From: Pseudomonas sp. RIT409 | GTDB lineage: Bacteria; Pseudomonadota; Gammaproteobacteria; Pseudomonadales; Pseudomonadaceae | Length of the DNA stretch: 37,474 nt | Direction: 5' to 3' | Assembly (NCBI RefSeq): GCF_003052515.2 | Contig: NZ_QARE02000033.1 | Coordinates: 1 to 37,474, forward strand | In this document: positions 5,917-15,440 of the stretch, one piece after another | How the letters are laid out: the number at the start of each line of letters is the position of its first letter | Numbering within the stretch: position 1 is the first letter of the stretch | Made by a program: the position numbers and the translations under genes | The notes under the pieces: model-generated | The model's database searches: none | What the model saw: the letters and a program-made list of their open reading frames with translations, nothing else | Told to the model about the DNA's origin: nothing

Positions 5917-8900
5917 ATGGCTTACTCATATACTGAGAAAAAACGTATCCGCAAGGACTTTAGCAAGTTGCCGGACGTCATGGATGTGCCTTACCTCCTG
6001 GCCATCCAGCTGGATTCGTATCGTGAATTCTTGCAAGCGGGAGCGACTAAAGATCAGTTCCGCGACGTGGGCCTGCATGCGGCCTTCAAATCCGTTTTCC
6101 CGATCATCAGCTACTCCGGCAACGCCGCTTTGGAGTACGTCGGTTATCGTCTGGGCGAACCGGCTTTTGATGTCAAGGAGTGCGTGTTGCGCGGCGTGAC
6201 ATACGCCGTACCTTTGCGAGTAAAAGTCCGCTTGATCATTTTCGACAAAGAGTCGTCGAACAAAGCGATCAAGGACATCAAAGAGCAAGAAGTCTACATG
6301 GGTGAAATTCCCTTGATGACTGAAAACGGTACCTTCGTTATTAACGGTACCGAGCGCGTTATCGTTTCCCAGTTGCACCGTTCCCCGGGCGTGTTTTTTG
6401 ACCACGACCGCGGCAAGACGCACAGCTCCGGAAAGTTGCTGTACTCCGCTCGCGTGATTCCTTACCGTGGCTCCTGGTTGGACTTCGAGTTCGATCCAAA
6501 GGACTGTGTATTCGTCCGTATCGACCGTCGTCGCAAGCTGCCGGCGTCCGTTCTGCTGCGTGCGCTGGGCTACACCACTGAAGAAGTGCTCGATGCGTTC
6601 TACACCACCAACGTTTTCCATGTTCAGGGAGAGACCCTCAGCCTGGAGTTGGTACCGCAGCGACTGCGTGGTGAGGTTGCCGTACTGGATATCCAGGACG
6701 ACAAGGGCAAGGTCATCGTCGAACAAGGTCGCCGTATCACTGCGCGCCACATCAACCAGTTGGAAAAAGCGGGCATCAAAGCGCTCGACGTTCCACTGGA
6801 TTACGTGCTTGGCCGTACGACTGCCAAGGCAATCGTACATCCGGCCACTGGTGAGATCATTGCCGAGTGCAATACTGAACTGAACACCGAGCTTTTGGCC
6901 AAAATTGCCAAAGCCCAGGTTGTCCGTATCGAGACGTTGTACACCAACGATATCGACTGCGGTCCGTTCATCTCCGACACGCTGAAAATCGATTCGACCG
7001 GCAACCAGCTGGAAGCGCTGGTCGAAATCTATCGGATGATGCGTCCAGGCGAGCCTCCGACCAAGGATGCTGCCGAAACCCTGTTCAACAACCTGTTCTT
7101 CAGCCCAGAACGTTACGACCTGTCGGCTGTAGGGCGCATGAAGTTCAACCGTCGTATCGGTCGTACCGAGATCGAAGGTTCGGGCGTACTGTGCAAAGAA
7201 GATATCGTTGAGGTTCTCAAGACCTTGGTCGATATCCGTAACGGTAAAGGCATCGTCGACGATATCGACCACTTGGGTAACCGTCGTGTTCGTTGCGTAG
7301 GCGAGATGGCCGAAAACCAGTTCCGCGTGGGTCTGGTTCGCGTTGAGCGTGCGGTCAAAGAGCGCCTGTCGATGGCTGAGAGTGAAGGCCTGATGCCTCA
7401 GGATCTGATCAACGCCAAGCCAGTTGCTGCTGCCGTCAAGGAATTCTTCGGCTCCAGCCAACTGTCGCAGTTCATGGACCAGAACAACCCGCTGTCGGAG
7501 ATTACGCACAAGCGTCGTGTCTCCGCTCTCGGCCCGGGTGGTCTGACCCGCGAGCGCGCAGGCTTCGAAGTTCGTGACGTGCACCCGACGCATTACGGTC
7601 GCGTATGCCCGATCGAAACACCGGAAGGCCCGAACATCGGCCTGATCAACTCGTTGGCTGCCTATGCACGGACTAACCAGTACGGCTTCCTGGAAAGCCC
7701 GTACCGAGTGGTCAAGGAAGGTTTGGTCACCGACGAGATCGTGTTCCTGTCAGCTATTGAAGAAGCCGACCATGTGATCGCGCAGGCTTCGGCAGCAATG
7801 AACGACAAAGGTCAATTGATCGATGAATTGGTTGCCGTACGTCACCTGAACGAATTCACCGTCAAGGCGCCGGAAGACGTCACGTTGATGGACGTCTCGC
7901 CGAAGCAGGTCGTTTCGGTTGCCGCGTCGCTGATCCCGTTCCTCGAGCACGACGACGCCAACCGCGCATTGATGGGTTCGAACATGCAGCGTCAAGCTGT
8001 TCCGACTCTGCGCGCCGACAAGCCGCTCGTGGGTACCGGGATGGAGCGTAACGTTGCCCGCGACTCCGGCGTTTGCGTCGTGGCACGCCGCGGCGGTGTG
8101 ATCGACTCAGTCGATGCCAGCCGTATCGTCGTTCGTGTTGCAGATGACGAAGTCGAACCAGGTGAAGCCGGTGTAGACATCTACAACTTGACCAAATACA
8201 CCCGCTCTAACCAGAACACCTGTATCAATCAGCGTCCGCTGGTGAGCAAGGGTGATCGCGTACAGCGTAGCGACATCATGGCCGACGGCCCGTCCACCGA
8301 CATGGGTGAACTGGCACTGGGTCAGAACATGCGCATCGCGTTCATGGCGTGGAACGGCTTCAACTTCGAAGACTCCATCTGCCTGTCTGAGCGCGTTGTT
8401 CAGGAAGATCGTTTCACCACGATCCACATTCAGGAACTGACCTGTGTGGCGCGTGACACCAAGCTTGGCCCGGAAGAGATCACTGCTGACATCCCGAACG
8501 TCGGTGAGGCTGCACTTAACAAGCTGGACGAAGCTGGCATCGTTTATGTGGGCGCCGAAGTCGGTCCAGGTGACATTCTGGTCGGTAAGGTCACTCCGAA
8601 AGGTGAGACTCAGCTGACGCCTGAAGAAAAGTTGCTTCGCGCAATCTTTGGTGAGAAGGCAAGCGACGTTAAAGACACCTCCCTGCGTGTGCCGACCGGT
8701 ACCAAAGGTACTGTGATTGACGTTCAGGTTTTCACCCGTGATGGTGTGGAGCGTGACTCGCGTGCGCTGTCGATCGAGAAGAGCCAACTGGATGAGATTC
8801 GCAAGGATCTGAACGAAGAGTTCCGTATCGTCGAGGGCGCGACCTTCGAACGTCTGCGCAGCGCGTTGGTTGGTCAAGTGGTTGAGGGTGGTGCTGGCCT

Positions 8901-9990
8901 GAAAAAAGGCCAGGAGATTACCAGCGAGCTCTTGGACAGCCTCGAACACGGTCAGTGGTTCAAACTGCGCATGGTCGAAGACGCACTGAACGAACAACTT
9001 GAGAAGGCTCAGGCCTACATCGTTGATCGTCGCCGCCTGTTGGACGACAAGTTCGAAGACAAGAAGCGCAAGCTGCAGCAAGGTGATGATCTGGCGCCAG
9101 GCGTCCTGAAAATCGTCAAGGTTTATCTGGCCATTCGTCGTCGCATCCAGCCGGGCGACAAAATGGCTGGACGCCACGGTAACAAGGGTGTGGTTTCCGT
9201 GATCATGCCAGTTGAAGACATGCCGCATGATGCCAACGGCACGCCTGTGGATATCGTACTCAACCCGTTGGGTGTACCTTCGCGTATGAACGTCGGTCAG
9301 ATTCTCGAAACTCACCTTGGCCTCGCGGCCAAAGGGTTGGGCGAGAAGATCAACCGCATGCTCGAAGAGCAGCGCAAGGTCGTTGAGTTGCGCAAGTTCC
9401 TGAGCGAGATCTACAACGAGATTGGTGGTCGCCAAGAGAATCTGGATGACCTTTCTGATCAAGAGATCTTGGATCTGGCGAAGAACCTGCGTGGTGGTGT
9501 GCCGATGGCGACACCAGTTTTCGACGGTGCGAAAGAGCGCGAGATCAAGGCGATGTTGCGCTTGGCGGACATGCCAGACAGCGGCCAGATGCAGTTGTTC
9601 GACGGCCGCACCGGCAACAAGTTCGAGCGTCCGGTCACCGTCGGCTATATGTACATGCTGAAGCTGAACCACTTGGTGGACGACAAGATGCACGCGCGTT
9701 CCACTGGTTCTTACAGCCTGGTCACCCAGCAGCCGCTGGGCGGTAAGGCGCAGTTCGGTGGTCAGCGTTTCGGGGAAATGGAGGTCTGGGCGCTGGAAGC
9801 CTACGGCGCTGCTTACACCCTGCAAGAAATGCTCACAGTGAAGTCGGACGATGTGAACGGTCGTACCAAGATGTACAAAAACATCGTGGACGGCGATCAC
9901 CGTATGGAGCCGGGCATGCCCGAGTCCTTCAACGTGTTGATCAAAGAAATCCGTTCGCTCGGTATCGATATCGATCTGGAAACCGAATAA
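5917..9990 (+). CDS. rpoB: DNA-directed RNA polymerase subunit beta
   Basis: This is the beta subunit of core RNA polymerase, which forms one side of the active cleft and the rifampicin pocket. It has 1357 residues, the Pseudomonas length. The rifampicin cluster at about 509-538 is wild type at Q518, D521, H531 and S536 (E. coli Q513, D516, H526 and S531), so the sequence predicts rifampicin sensitivity at these sites. GDKMAGRHGNKGVVS and the C-terminal GGKAQFGGQRFGEMEVWALE are in place. The ATG at 5917 has GGGGA before it and gives the standard MAYSYTEKKRIRKDF start. rpoC follows after 62 bases. Confidence 0.99.
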   Translation: MAYSYTEKKRIRKDFSKLPDVMDVPYLLAIQLDSYREFLQAGATKDQFRDVGLHAAFKSVFPIISYSGNAALEYVGYRLGEPAFDVKECVLRGVTYAVPLRVKVRLIIFDKESSNKAIKDIKEQEVYMGEIPLMTENGTFVINGTERVIVSQLHRSPGVFFDHDRGKTHSSGKLLYSARVIPYRGSWLDFEFDPKDCVFVRIDRRRKLPASVLLRALGYTTEEVLDAFYTTNVFHVQGETLSLELVPQRLRGEVAVLDIQDDKGKVIVEQGRRITARHINQLEKAGIKALDVPLDYVLGRTTAKAIVHPATGEIIAECNTELNTELLAKIAKAQVVRIETLYTNDIDCGPFISDTLKIDSTGNQLEALVEIYRMMRPGEPPTKDAAETLFNNLFFSPERYDLSAVGRMKFNRRIGRTEIEGSGVLCKEDIVEVLKTLVDIRNGKGIVDDIDHLGNRRVRCVGEMAENQFRVGLVRVERAVKERLSMAESEGLMPQDLINAKPVAAAVKEFFGSSQLSQFMDQNNPLSEITHKRRVSALGPGGLTRERAGFEVRDVHPTHYGRVCPIETPEGPNIGLINSLAAYARTNQYGFLESPYRVVKEGLVTDEIVFLSAIEEADHVIAQASAAMNDKGQLIDELVAVRHLNEFTVKAPEDVTLMDVSPKQVVSVAASLIPFLEHDDANRALMGSNMQRQAVPTLRADKPLVGTGMERNVARDSGVCVVARRGGVIDSVDASRIVVRVADDEVEPGEAGVDIYNLTKYTRSNQNTCINQRPLVSKGDRVQRSDIMADGPSTDMGELALGQNMRIAFMAWNGFNFEDSICLSERVVQEDRFTTIHIQELTCVARDTKLGPEEITADIPNVGEAALNKLDEAGIVYVGAEVGPGDILVGKVTPKGETQLTPEEKLLRAIFGEKASDVKDTSLRVPTGTKGTVIDVQVFTRDGVERDSRALSIEKSQLDEIRKDLNEEFRIVEGATFERLRSALVGQVVEGGAGLKKGQEITSELLDSLEHGQWFKLRMVEDALNEQLEKAQAYIVDRRRLLDDKFEDKKRKLQQGDDLAPGVLKIVKVYLAIRRRIQPGDKMAGRHGNKGVVSVIMPVEDMPHDANGTPVDIVLNPLGVPSRMNVGQILETHLGLAAKGLGEKINRMLEEQRKVVELRKFLSEIYNEIGGRQENLDDLSDQEILDLAKNLRGGVPMATPVFDGAKEREIKAMLRLADMPDSGQMQLFDGRTGNKFERPVTVGYMYMLKLNHLVDDKMHARSTGSYSLVTQQPLGGKAQFGGQRFGEMEVWALEAYGAAYTLQEMLTVKSDDVNGRTKMYKNIVDGDHRMEPGMPESFNVLIKEIRSLGIDIDLETE

Positions 9991-10004
9991 CACGTGACGC
10001 GATC

Positions 10005-10030
10005 GAGAGTGGGTCGGAATGACCACTCTC
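10005..10030 (+). other. Hairpin between rpoB and rpoC
   Basis: GAGAGTGGGTC and GACCACTCTC form a ten-base stem with one bulged G and a GGAAT loop. No T tract follows, so it is not a classical terminator. It lies directly before the rpoC ribosome binding site. An RNase processing site or a structure that exposes the binding site are both possible; the function is inference. Confidence 0.7.
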
Positions 10031-10052
10031 TGCTCCGCCAGGAGGAAAGGCC

Positions 10053-13000
10053 TTGAAAGACCTACTGAATTTGCTGAAAAACCAGGGTCAAGTCGAAGAG
10101 TTCGACGCCATCCGTATTGGATTGGCCTCGCCTGAGATGATCCGTTCGTGGTCGTTCGGTGAAGTTAAAAAGCCGGAAACCATCAACTACCGTACGTTCA
10201 AACCTGAGCGTGACGGCCTGTTCTGCGCCAAGATTTTCGGCCCCGTCAAAGATTACGAGTGCCTGTGCGGCAAGTACAAGCGCTTGAAGCATCGCGGTGT
10301 CATCTGTGAGAAGTGCGGCGTTGAAGTTGCACTGGCTAAAGTCCGTCGCGAGCGTATGGCTCACATCGAATTGGCTTCGCCAGTTGCGCACATTTGGTTC
10401 CTGAAGTCCCTGCCGTCCCGTATCGGCTTGCTGATGGACATGACCCTGCGTGATATCGAACGCGTTCTCTACTTCGAGAGCTACGTCGTTATCGATCCAG
10501 GCATGACGACCCTTGAAAAAGGTCAGCTGTTGAACGACGAGCAGTACTTCGAAGCTCTCGAAGAGTTTGGTGACGACTTCGACGCCCGCATGGGGGCTGA
10601 AGCTGTCCGTGAGCTGCTGCACGCTATCGATCTGGAGCACGAGATTGGCCGCCTGCGTGAAGAAATTCCGCAAACCAACTCTGAAACCAAGATCAAGAAG
10701 CTGTCCAAGCGTCTGAAATTGATGGAAGCCTTCCAGGGCTCCGGCAACCTGCCTGAGTGGATGGTGTTGACCGTTCTGCCGGTTCTGCCGCCAGATCTGC
10801 GTCCACTGGTCCCGCTGGATGGCGGTCGCTTCGCGACTTCTGATCTCAACGATCTGTATCGTCGCGTGATCAACCGTAACAACCGTTTGAAGCGCCTGCT
10901 GGATCTGTCCGCTCCGGACATCATCGTGCGCAACGAGAAACGCATGCTGCAGGAAGCTGTGGATGCGCTGCTCGATAACGGTCGTCGCGGTCGCGCCATC
11001 ACCGGTTCCAACAAGCGTCCTTTGAAATCCTTGGCTGACATGATCAAGGGTAAACAAGGTCGTTTCCGTCAGAACTTGCTCGGTAAGCGTGTTGACTACT
11101 CGGGCCGTTCGGTAATTACCGTCGGTCCGACCCTGCGTCTGCACCAGTGTGGTCTGCCGAAGAAAATGGCGCTTGAGCTGTTCAAGCCGTTCATCTTCGG
11201 AAAGCTGGAAATGCGTGGTCTGGCGACCACCATCAAGGCTGCCAAGAAGATGGTCGAGCGCGAGTTGCCAGAGGTCTGGGACGTTCTCGCTGAAGTGATT
11301 CGCGAACACCCCGTGCTGCTCAACCGTGCTCCGACCCTTCACCGTCTGGGTATTCAGGCGTTTGAGCCGGTTCTGATCGAAGGTAAGGCAATCCAACTGC
11401 ACCCGTTGGTATGTGCGGCATACAACGCCGACTTCGACGGTGACCAGATGGCTGTTCACGTACCGCTGACGCTGGAAGCCCAGCTCGAGGCGCGTGCGTT
11501 GATGATGTCGACCAACAACATTCTGTCTCCAGCGAACGGCGAGCCGATCATCGTTCCATCGCAGGACGTTGTACTGGGCCTGTACTACATGACCCGTGAA
11601 GCGATCAACGCCAAGGGCGAGGGCCGTGTATTTGCGGATCTGCAAGAAGTCGATCGGGTCTTCCGGGCCGGTGAAGCGGCTCTGCACGCGAAAATCAAGG
11701 TTCGTATTCACGAAACCGTGAACGACCGTGACGGCGGCAGCGTCAAGAACACCCGCATCGTCGACACTACCGTTGGCCGTGCGCTGCTGTTCCAGGTAGT
11801 ACCGCCAGGGCTGTCGTATGACGTGGTCAACCAGCCGATGAAGAAGAAGGCGATCTCCAAGCTGATCAACCAGTGCTATCGCGTGGTTGGTCTGAAGGAG
11901 ACTGTAATCTTCGCTGACCAGTTGATGTACACCGGCTTCGCGTACTCGACGATTTCGGGTGTCTCCATTGGCGTTAACGACTTCGTTATCCCCGATGAAA
12001 AAGCTCGCATCATCGACACTGCAACCGAAGAAGTTAAAGAGATCGAGAGCCAGTATGCCTCCGGCCTGGTCACTCAGGGCGAGAAGTACAACAAGGTCAT
12101 CGACCTCTGGTCCAAGGCGAACGACGAAGTATCCAAGGCAATGATGGCCAACCTCTCGAAAGAGAAGGTCGTTGACCGTCACGGTGAGACCGTGGATCAG
12201 GAATCGTTCAACTCGATGTACATGATGGCCGACTCCGGTGCGCGTGGTTCTGCGGCACAGATTCGTCAGTTGGCTGGTATGCGTGGCCTGATGGCCAAGC
12301 CGGACGGTTCGATCATCGAGACCCCGATTACGGCGAACTTCCGCGAAGGTTTGAGCGTACTCCAGTACTTCATCTCGACCCACGGTGCGCGTAAAGGTCT
12401 TGCGGACACCGCGTTGAAAACTGCGAACTCCGGTTACCTGACTCGTCGTCTGGTAGACGTGGCGCAAGACTTGGTCGTGACCGAGGTCGATTGCGGAACC
12501 GAGCAAGGCCTGCTGATGACGCCGCACATTGAAGGTGGCGACGTTGTAGAGCCACTGGGTGAGCGTGTGCTGGGTCGTGTGATTGCGCGTGACGTGTTCA
12601 AGCCGGGTACCGAGGACGTTATCGTTCCTGCCGGTACACTGGTCGACGAGAAGTGGGTCGAGTTTATCGAGCTCAACAGTATCGACGAAGTTGTGGTGCG
12701 TTCGCCGATCAGTTGTGAAACCCGCTACGGTATCTGCGCCAAGTGCTACGGTCGCGACCTGGCCCGCGGTCACCAAGTCAACATTGGTGAAGCCGTCGGT
12801 GTCATCGCGGCCCAATCGATCGGCGAGCCGGGTACACAGCTGACCATGCGTACGTTCCACATCGGTGGTGCGGCCAGCCGTACTTCCGCAGCGGACAGCG
12901 TTCAGGTCAAGAACGGCGGTGTGGTGCGCTTGCACAACCTGAAACACGTCGAGCGTGCTGACGGTAACCTCGTCGCTGTCTCTCGTTCCGGTGAGTTGGC

Positions 13001-14252
13001 GATCGCTGACGAGTTTGGTCGTGAGCGTGAGCGCTACAAGTTGCCGTATGGTGCGGTCATTTCGGTGAAGGAAGGCGACAAGGTTGACGCTGGTGCCATT
13101 GTGGCCAAGTGGGACCCGCATACTCACCCGATCGTGACCGAGCTGAAAGGTACTGTGACCTATGTCGGCATGGAAGAAGGTATTACGATCAAGCGTCAAA
13201 CTGACGAACTGACCGGTCTGACCAACATTGAGGTACTTGACCCTAAAGATCGTCCGGCAGCGGGCAAAGACATTCGCCCAGCGGTGAAGATGGTGGGTGC
13301 GGACGGGAAGGATCTGTTGCTGCCTGGTACTGATGTACCGGCTCAATACTTCCTGCCAGCGAACGCCTTGGTTGGTATCGCGGACGGCGCGCAAGTGGGT
13401 GTGGGTGATGTTCTGGCCCGTATTCCGCAAGAAACGTCGAAAACCCGTGACATCACCGGTGGTCTGCCGCGCGTTGCTGACTTGTTCGAAGCTCGTCGTC
13501 CGAAAGAGGCGTCGATCCTTGCTGAGGTCAGCGGTACGATCGCATTCGGTAAAGAAACCAAGGGCAAGCGTCGCTTGGTCATCACGCCGAACGACGGCAG
13601 CGATCCGTACGAAGAGCTGATTCCAAAGTGGCGTCATCTGAACGTGTTCGAAGGCGAGCAGGTCAACCGCGGTGAGGTTATTTCGGACGGTCCTAGCGAT
13701 CCGCATGACATCCTGCGTCTGCTGGGTGTCAGCGCGCTGGCGAAGTACATCGTCAATGAGATTCAGGACGTTTACCGTCTGCAGGGCGTAAAAATCAACG
13801 ATAAGCACATCGAGACGATTCTTCGTCAGATGCTGCGCAAGGTCGAGATCAGTGAGTCGGGCGACTCGAGCTTCATCAAGGGTGACCAGATGGAGCTGAC
13901 GCATGTTCTGGTAGAGAACGAGCGCCTCGTACAGGAAGAGAAGTTCGTTGCGAAGTTCACTCGTGTACTGCTCGGTATCACCAAGGCTTCGCTGTCGACC
14001 GAATCGTTCATCTCGGCGGCTTCTTTCCAAGAAACCACTCGCGTTCTGACCGAAGCGGCGGTAACTGGCAAGCGCGACTACCTGCGTGGATTGAAAGAGA
14101 ACGTGGTCGTAGGTCGTCTGATTCCTGCGGGTACCGGGTTGGCCTATCACAGCGAGCGTAAGCGTCGCCGTGATGCTGAGAAACCACTGCGCGTTAGCGC
14201 GAGTGAAGTGGAAGCAGCGCTGACTGAGGCGCTGAATTCAAGCAGCAATTGA
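10053..14252 (+). CDS. rpoC: DNA-directed RNA polymerase subunit beta'
   Basis: This is the beta' subunit, which carries the catalytic magnesium. It has 1399 residues. Seen in order: the N-terminal zinc cluster (CLCGKYKRLKHRGVICEKCG, about 71-90), the catalytic NADFDGDQM at 458-466 with D460, D462 and D464, the trigger-loop region with GARGSAAQIRQLAGMRGLM, and the second zinc cluster (CETRYGICAKCYG). The start is a rare TTG at 10053, with an ideal AGGAGGA at 10040-10046; translation from here gives the standard MKDLLNLLKNQGQ, and no ATG or GTG fits. It is co-transcribed with rpoB. Confidence 0.99.
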   Translation: MKDLLNLLKNQGQVEEFDAIRIGLASPEMIRSWSFGEVKKPETINYRTFKPERDGLFCAKIFGPVKDYECLCGKYKRLKHRGVICEKCGVEVALAKVRRERMAHIELASPVAHIWFLKSLPSRIGLLMDMTLRDIERVLYFESYVVIDPGMTTLEKGQLLNDEQYFEALEEFGDDFDARMGAEAVRELLHAIDLEHEIGRLREEIPQTNSETKIKKLSKRLKLMEAFQGSGNLPEWMVLTVLPVLPPDLRPLVPLDGGRFATSDLNDLYRRVINRNNRLKRLLDLSAPDIIVRNEKRMLQEAVDALLDNGRRGRAITGSNKRPLKSLADMIKGKQGRFRQNLLGKRVDYSGRSVITVGPTLRLHQCGLPKKMALELFKPFIFGKLEMRGLATTIKAAKKMVERELPEVWDVLAEVIREHPVLLNRAPTLHRLGIQAFEPVLIEGKAIQLHPLVCAAYNADFDGDQMAVHVPLTLEAQLEARALMMSTNNILSPANGEPIIVPSQDVVLGLYYMTREAINAKGEGRVFADLQEVDRVFRAGEAALHAKIKVRIHETVNDRDGGSVKNTRIVDTTVGRALLFQVVPPGLSYDVVNQPMKKKAISKLINQCYRVVGLKETVIFADQLMYTGFAYSTISGVSIGVNDFVIPDEKARIIDTATEEVKEIESQYASGLVTQGEKYNKVIDLWSKANDEVSKAMMANLSKEKVVDRHGETVDQESFNSMYMMADSGARGSAAQIRQLAGMRGLMAKPDGSIIETPITANFREGLSVLQYFISTHGARKGLADTALKTANSGYLTRRLVDVAQDLVVTEVDCGTEQGLLMTPHIEGGDVVEPLGERVLGRVIARDVFKPGTEDVIVPAGTLVDEKWVEFIELNSIDEVVVRSPISCETRYGICAKCYGRDLARGHQVNIGEAVGVIAAQSIGEPGTQLTMRTFHIGGAASRTSAADSVQVKNGGVVRLHNLKHVERADGNLVAVSRSGELAIADEFGRERERYKLPYGAVISVKEGDKVDAGAIVAKWDPHTHPIVTELKGTVTYVGMEEGITIKRQTDELTGLTNIEVLDPKDRPAAGKDIRPAVKMVGADGKDLLLPGTDVPAQYFLPANALVGIADGAQVGVGDVLARIPQETSKTRDITGGLPRVADLFEARRPKEASILAEVSGTIAFGKETKGKRRLVITPNDGSDPYEELIPKWRHLNVFEGEQVNRGEVISDGPSDPHDILRLLGVSALAKYIVNEIQDVYRLQGVKINDKHIETILRQMLRKVEISESGDSSFIKGDQMELTHVLVENERLVQEEKFVAKFTRVLLGITKASLSTESFISAASFQETTRVLTEAAVTGKRDYLRGLKENVVVGRLIPAGTGLAYHSERKRRRDAEKPLRVSASEVEAALTEALNSSSN

Positions 14253-14330
14253 GCGTAGTGCCTCAACCATTATCCGCTTGGAGACCAGTTCACCTGGTAT
14301 TCAAGAGGATAGGGAGGTTGGGGCGCTGCC

Positions 14331-14359
14331 TTGACTGGGGGCAGGATCCTCTTTAGACT
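14331..14359 (+). promoter_or_regulatory. Sigma-70 promoter for the str operon (rpsL-rpsG-fusA-tuf)
   Basis: TTGACT at 14331-14336, a 17-base spacer and TAGACT at 14354-14359. It lies 79 bases after rpoC and 90 bases before rpsL. A terminator-like hairpin sits between it and rpsL. Confidence 0.7.
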
Positions 14360-14375
14360 CTTGTACCCCAAAATC

Positions 14376-14408
14376 TGGCGGGACTTCGTCCTGCCATTTT
14401 GCTTTTCT
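14376..14408 (+). terminator. Terminator or attenuator before rpsL
   Basis: TGGCGGGAC and GTCCTGCCA (one G-T pair) with a TTC loop are followed by TTTTGCTTTTCTT. It can end rpoBC transcripts. Because a promoter lies just upstream of it, transcripts that start there must also pass it, which would make it an attenuator of the str operon. Confidence 0.8.
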
Positions 14409-14449
14409 TGCAAGACAATAGCGTCGCAAGACAACAGTGGAGCTAGTAG

Positions 14450-14821
14450 ATGGCAACTATCAACCAGCTGGTACGTCAGCCGCGCAAGCGTATCGTCGAG
14501 AAATCCGACGTTCCTGCGCTGCAGAACTGCCCGCAACGTCGTGGCGTGTGCACCCGTGTGTACACCACCACGCCGAAAAAACCTAACTCGGCACTGCGTA
14601 AAGTGTGCCGCGTGCGTCTGACCAACGGTTTCGAGGTTTCCTCGTACATCGGTGGTGAAGGCCACAACCTGCAAGAGCACAGCGTCGTCCTGATTCGCGG
14701 CGGCCGTGTAAAGGACTTGCCAGGTGTTCGTTACCACACCGTTCGCGGTTCTCTGGATACATCGGGCGTTAAAGGCCGGAACCAGGGTCGTTCCAAGTAC
14801 GGTACCAAGCGTCCGAAGTAA
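14450..14821 (+). CDS. rpsL: 30S ribosomal protein S12
   Basis: S12 lies at the decoding centre and controls accuracy. The 123-residue protein has the [13 protein letters not shown] loop and [13 protein letters not shown]43 and K88, the main sites of streptomycin resistance, are wild type. The ATG at 14450 gives the standard [10 protein letters not shown] start and follows GGAG. It is the first gene of the str operon, ahead of rpsG, with 115 bases between them. Confidence 0.98.
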
Positions 14822-14936
14822 TTCGGTCGTTTTTGCAATCGTTTTTTAAATTTATTGAGTCGATAAGAGTAAGGTCGGGCATTGCATAAGGCATGCGCTG
14901 TCCCGGGCGAACCTGAAGACCGTTTGAGGGCTTATC

Positions 14937-15410
14937 ATGCCAAGACGTCGCGTAGCAGCAAAGCGTGAGATTCTTGACGATCCGAAGTACGGATCCCAGA
15001 TTCTTGCCAAGTTCATGAACCACGTAATGGAGAGCGGCAAGAAGGCCGTTGCCGAGCGTATCGTTTACGGTGCTCTGGATACCGTAAAAGCGCGCAAAGC
15101 GGGTACTGACCCCCTGGAACTCTTCGAAAAAGCACTCGACGCCATCGCTCCGCTGGTCGAAGTGAAGTCGCGCCGCGTTGGTGGTGCTACTTACCAGGTT
15201 CCGGTTGAAGTACGTCCTTCCCGTCGTAATGCTCTGGCAATGCGTTGGTTGGTAGACTTCGCGCGCAAGCGCGGTGAGAAGTCCATGGCTCTGCGCTTGG
15301 CTGGCGAACTGCTGGACGCCGCCGAAGGTAAAGGTGCTGCAGTCAAGAAGCGTGAAGACGTGCACCGTATGGCTGAGGCCAACAAGGCTTTCTCGCACTA
15401 CCGCTTCTAA
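14937..15410 (+). CDS. rpsG: 30S ribosomal protein S7
   Basis: S7 binds the 3' major domain of 16S rRNA first, organises the head of the small subunit and lines the E site. In E. coli it also represses the str operon by binding the mRNA between rpsL and rpsG. The 157-residue protein has the standard MPRRRVAAKREILDDPK start and the PVEVRPSRRNALAMRWL segment. A possible hairpin in the leader at 14877-14904 is the obvious place to look for similar feedback. fusA starts 30 bases after the stop. Confidence 0.98.
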   Translation: MPRRRVAAKREILDDPKYGSQILAKFMNHVMESGKKAVAERIVYGALDTVKARKAGTDPLELFEKALDAIAPLVEVKSRRVGGATYQVPVEVRPSRRNALAMRWLVDFARKRGEKSMALRLAGELLDAAEGKGAAVKKREDVHRMAEANKAFSHYRF

Positions 15411-15440
15411 TTTCAGCGTCACTCAATTTGCGAGGGCTTT

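Noticed and set aside
10062..14150. A 1362-residue open frame on the minus strand opposite rpoC, and similar long antisense frames opposite rpoB, fusA and tuf.
   Set aside because: Each antisense frame is exactly codon-aligned with the sense gene. It stays open because these highly expressed genes almost never use TTA, CTA or TCA, whose reverse complements are the stop codons. The translations match no family I know and have no ribosome binding sites of note.
14283..14352. Inverted arms AGAGGAT and ATCCTCT flanking the str promoter region.
   Set aside because: Short arms about 34 bases apart in G-rich DNA; likely chance, and they would not form in competition with the strong hairpin at 14376.
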